Assembly: GCA_965657935.1 (NCBI GenBank)
Contig: CBFHQE010000065.1
Location: 1 to 16,233, forward strand
Origin: Maricaulis sp965657935
GTDB taxonomy: Bacteria; Pseudomonadota; Alphaproteobacteria; Caulobacterales; Maricaulaceae
Direction: 5' to 3'
Length of the DNA: 16,233 nt
The notes under the pieces were generated by a model. That model had not been told where the DNA came from and did no database searches. It saw nothing but the letters and a program-made list of their open reading frames with translations. This document shows positions 13,956 to 16,233 of this stretch, one piece after another. A program made the position numbers and the translations under genes. The first letter of the stretch is position 1. Every line of letters begins with the position of its first letter.

Positions 13956-15469
13956 TCTGCCGCTGCCGCGGTTTCAGTGCTTGGCGAAACCTGCGCTGCA
14001 TCAACACGCCCGAATTTCAGCGCACCATCCTCCAGCCGGCCGTAACGGATGGCCATCATGTCCTTGATATAGTTCTGATAAGTCCGCCAGGGCGGCTTGG
14101 TGCCCTGACGCGGCAGATAGGCCTCGGCGCGCTTGATATAGCCAGATTTCAGGTTCAACAGCGGCATCGTCTCCAGATCCGCCGGCGGTTCCGGTACGCA
14201 GTAATCATAGCCCTTCTTCTGCATATGCTTGATCAGGCGGCAAACCCGCTCACATGTCAGGTCAATCTTCAGCGTCCAGGACGCGTTTGTATAACCAAAG
14301 GCGATCGCCATGTTCGGGATCGGGCTGAGCATCATGCCGCGATAGCTGATCGACTGGTGCGGATCGACCGGCTGACCATCCAGATTGAATTCCATCCCGC
14401 CCGCGAGCAGCATTTCCAGCCCGGTTGCCGGTATGATCACATCCGCTTCAAGATGCTCACCGGATTTCAACTGGACCCCCGTCTCGGTGAAACGCTCGAT
14501 ATGATCTGTTACGACAGAGGCCTGGTCATTCTTGATCACGTCGAAGAAATCGCCATCAGGCGCCGCGCAGAAACGCTCGTCCCAGGGATTATATTTGGGC
14601 GTAAAATGTTTCTCGACATCCATCTTGTCGCCAAGCTCGGCGCGGATGTGTTTCATCACCATATTGCGGATCATCTGTGGGTGGCGTTTCGCCAGCTCAA
14701 AAAAGATGATGGAAATCAGAACGTTCTTGATCCGGGTGGCGGAATAGGCCGCACGTCTTGGCAAGATTTTTCCGAGGAAGTTGGCAACCGGATCCCGGGC
14801 CGGGCGCGGCGCGATATAAGTCGGTGACCTTTGCAGCATCGTGACATGCCCGGCCCTGTCCGCCATGGCCGGAACCAGAGTCACAGCCGTTGCGCCGGAG
14901 CCGATAATCACCACTTTCTTGCCAGAATAGTCAAAGTTTTCCGGCCAAAGCTGGGGATGAACAATATCGCCCTTGAAGTCCTTTTCACCCTCGAAATTGA
15001 CGACATGGCCGTGATCATACCGGTAATAACCAGAGCACATCATCAAGAAGCGACACTCAAAGCGAACACGCTCGCCTGTGTCGGTCCGCTTGGCCGTCAC
15101 CTCCCAGCGCGCGCTCGCACTGTTCCAGTTGGACTCGATGACCCGGTGTTTGAAACGGATGTGCGGCGTTATTCCGGCCTCATCAGCAGCCTCGGTGACG
15201 TAACGCTTGATATTCGGCCCGTCGGCAAAGACCTGACCGTCTTCCCAGGGTTTGAACGCATAACCGAATGTATGCATGTCGCTGTCGGAACGAATACCGG
15301 GATATTTGAACAAGTCCCAGGTTCCCCCGATGTCGTCCCGGGCTTCTAGAACCGCAAAACTCTGGTCAGGACATCGCGTCGTCAGATGATGCGCAGCGCC
15401 AATACCGGACACGCCTGCACCGACGATGAGAACATCGACCGTTTGAGACGGCGAGAATGCTTCGGACAT
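13952..15469 (-). CDS. Flavin-containing monooxygenase of the EthA/MymA Baeyer-Villiger type
   Basis: FAD- and NADPH-dependent monooxygenase of 505 residues. The FAD-binding GAGVSGIG spans 17-24, followed by GGTWDLFKYPGIRSDSDMHT (49-68), the block typical of the EthA/MymA subgroup. The Baeyer-Villiger fingerprint FKGDIVHPQLWP (165-176) has F, G, H, W and P all in place. The NADPH-binding GSGATAV lies at 190-196 and the C-terminal end LPRQGTKPPWRTYQNY is also subgroup-like. Family reactions include ketone to ester conversion and S-oxidation of thioamides. The frame is open to 15583, but the ATG at 15469 is chosen since AGGGAGGAAG (15471-15480) immediately precedes it and yields the normal N-terminus. 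It is the first gene of the FMO-SDR-hydrolase operon and overlaps the SDR start by 4 bases. A TetR-type palindrome lies 39 bases upstream. Confidence 0.93.
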   Translation of the reverse strand: MSEAFSPSQTVDVLIVGAGVSGIGAAHHLTTRCPDQSFAVLEARDDIGGTWDLFKYPGIRSDSDMHTFGYAFKPWEDGQVFADGPNIKRYVTEAADEAGITPHIRFKHRVIESNWNSASARWEVTAKRTDTGERVRFECRFLMMCSGYYRYDHGHVVNFEGEKDFKGDIVHPQLWPENFDYSGKKVVIIGSGATAVTLVPAMADRAGHVTMLQRSPTYIAPRPARDPVANFLGKILPRRAAYSATRIKNVLISIIFFELAKRHPQMIRNMVMKHIRAELGDKMDVEKHFTPKYNPWDERFCAAPDGDFFDVIKNDQASVVTDHIERFTETGVQLKSGEHLEADVIIPATGLEMLLAGGMEFNLDGQPVDPHQSISYRGMMLSPIPNMAIAFGYTNASWTLKIDLTCERVCRLIKHMQKKGYDYCVPEPPADLETMPLLNLKSGYIKRAEAYLPRQGTKPPWRTYQNYIKDMMAIRYGRLEDGALKFGRVDAAQVSPSTETAAAAE

Positions 15470-15507
15470 GCTTCCTCCCTGCCCGCTACGCCGGGCTTCT
15501 TTCGAAT

Positions 15508-15524
15508 AGTGAACACTGTTCGCT
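15508..15524. promoter_or_regulatory. TetR-type operator upstream of the monooxygenase operon
   Basis: AGTGAACA-C-TGTTCGCT is an inverted repeat with 8-base arms that match at 7 of 8 positions and a single-base centre; the inner GAACA/TGTTC arms are perfect. This shape and core are typical of TetR/AcrR-family operators. It begins 39 bases upstream of the monooxygenase start, where it would overlap a weak minus-strand promoter (TTGCCA as possible -35). The regulator gene is not in the window, at least not adjacent. Confidence 0.5.
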
Positions 15525-15670
15525 AAATCATGGCAAGCGGTGCTGCCACGCCCCTGCACCCGGCCCCACAAATACATAGGCAAACCAGTGCAATTCTTAG
15601 CGAATCTGAAAGCTGGATTTGTTAGAGAACCAGCCTAGTCTTCGACGCAAGGTGGACAGACAGGCTCTGC

Positions 15671-16233
15671 ATGGTCAACGACCACACGATTTCACAAGCC
15701 CTGAAAGGCCGGATTCTCGCACGCACCTGTGGGGCGTTCTGAATTGTCTTGCTGGTCTATCTCGGCCTGGTTTCGCTGACGATGCCGGGCTGGTCTCCGG
15801 CCAAGATCGCCGGGCTTGTCGCCGCCTCCAGCTTCCTGGTCATCGCCGTCATCGCCTGGCGCGGCATTGCCTATTCAGTTTGCGGACACCTGTTCATTGG
15901 CCTCGCCGAGCTGATGGCCTTCGCAGCAGCGCTGACCAATGGCGGTATCGTGGGCTATGTCACCCCATTCCTGATTATCGCGCCGATGGCCGCGGGGTAT
16001 TTCCTGTCGCTACGGTCCTCGATGTTCTTTGCCGCGACGGCGGTCGGGCTGCTCGGACTTCTGTTATATCTGGACGGCTCCGGAATCGTTACGCCCACGC
16101 CCTATTCTGCAGATGCGGAACGTGTGGCCAGCTTCATCCTGCTCTCCACGACAACCATTCTTGGACTGGTGTGCGTGATGGCCTTCGCCGGTGCGACCCA
16201 GAGAATGTTGGAAGAAGCGCGCCAGGCGGAACA
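15671..16233 (+). pseudogene. N-terminal membrane domain of a probable sensor histidine kinase, frame broken by TGA at codon 24; runs off the window
   Basis: From the ATG at 15671 the frame reads MVNDHTISQALKGRILARTC, GAF, then a TGA stop (15740-15742), and continues open to the window end with IVLLVYLGLVSLTMPGW and five further hydrophobic helices. The last is followed by GATQRMLEEARQAE, a coiled-coil-like linker typical of the region just before a HisKA domain. Counting the helix right after the stop gives six helices with both ends in the cytoplasm, as expected for such a sensor. Starting after it leaves five, which would misplace the kinase. A TGG to TGA change (Trp in the first helix) is the simplest explanation. 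The candidate restarts (TTG 15749, ATG 15782) lack a good ribosome site, and the ATG at 15671 itself has only a weak CAGG. The kinase identity is inferred from the linker, since no catalytic domain is within the window. Disruption, sequencing error and restart all remain possible. Confidence 0.5.

Noticed and set aside
13197..14045. Plus-strand open frame of 282 residues
   Set aside because: It is antisense to the SDR gene, which has a complete set of catalytic motifs; the frame is a by-product of GC-rich codon use.
14225..14827. Plus-strand open frame of 200 residues
   Set aside because: Antisense to the flavin monooxygenase with no recognisable domain or ribosome site.

Overview
The window looks like chromosomal DNA of an aerobic or microaerobic, GC-rich alphaproteobacterium, most likely of the Maricaulales/Hyphomonadaceae type. 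This rests on the long CcoN, the gene order of the cbb3 oxidase locus, GC-rich coding bias, tight ATGA-type gene overlaps and a DUF2189 neighbour. The taxon is inferred from protein character, not from a database match. Nearly all genes are on the minus strand. No tRNA, rRNA, CRISPR array, transposase or phage gene was seen, and no gene-free stretch exceeds about 260 bases.

Region 1 (1-2156, minus) holds the N-terminal part of an exported isoaspartyl peptidase/L-asparaginase cut by the window edge, a small soluble STAS/SpoIIAA-like protein, a small exported six-cysteine protein of unknown function, and a TauE/SafE (DsbD_2-like) membrane protein with the Cys/His motifs of copper-handling members. 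A hairpin after the last of these may end its transcript.

Region 2 (2271-10922) is a complete cbb3 cytochrome c oxidase locus. The minus strand carries ccoN-ccoO-ccoQ-ccoP (catalytic and cytochrome c subunits), followed by the assembly genes ccoG-ccoH-ccoI-ccoS, with short gaps and overlaps. A DUF2189 membrane protein gene on the plus strand converges on ccoS. CcoI (Cu-exporting P-type ATPase), CcoG (Fe-S protein) and probably the TauE/SafE protein supply copper to the CuB site of CcoN, while CcoO and CcoP pass electrons to it from the bc1 complex and cytochrome c. No canonical FNR/FixK box is visible upstream of ccoN.

Region 3 (10923-12084) has an 84-residue orphan ORF on the plus strand, divergent from ccoN and preceded by a cluster of GAGCT-centred palindromes and direct repeats. 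It converges with a small transaldolase (fructose-6-phosphate aldolase type) gene on the minus strand.

Region 4 (12155-15469, minus) is a tightly packed three-gene operon: a flavin monooxygenase with the Baeyer-Villiger fingerprint, a short-chain dehydrogenase, and a membrane-anchored alpha/beta hydrolase. Together they could oxidise an alcohol to a ketone, insert oxygen to give an ester, and hydrolyse it. The layout recalls the mycobacterial mymA operon. A near-perfect TetR-type palindrome lies just upstream of the first gene.

Region 5 (15671-16233, plus) is the start of a six-helix membrane protein leading into a linker that looks like the entrance to a histidine kinase. It runs off the window, and its reading frame is broken by a TGA at codon 24, just before the first membrane helix.
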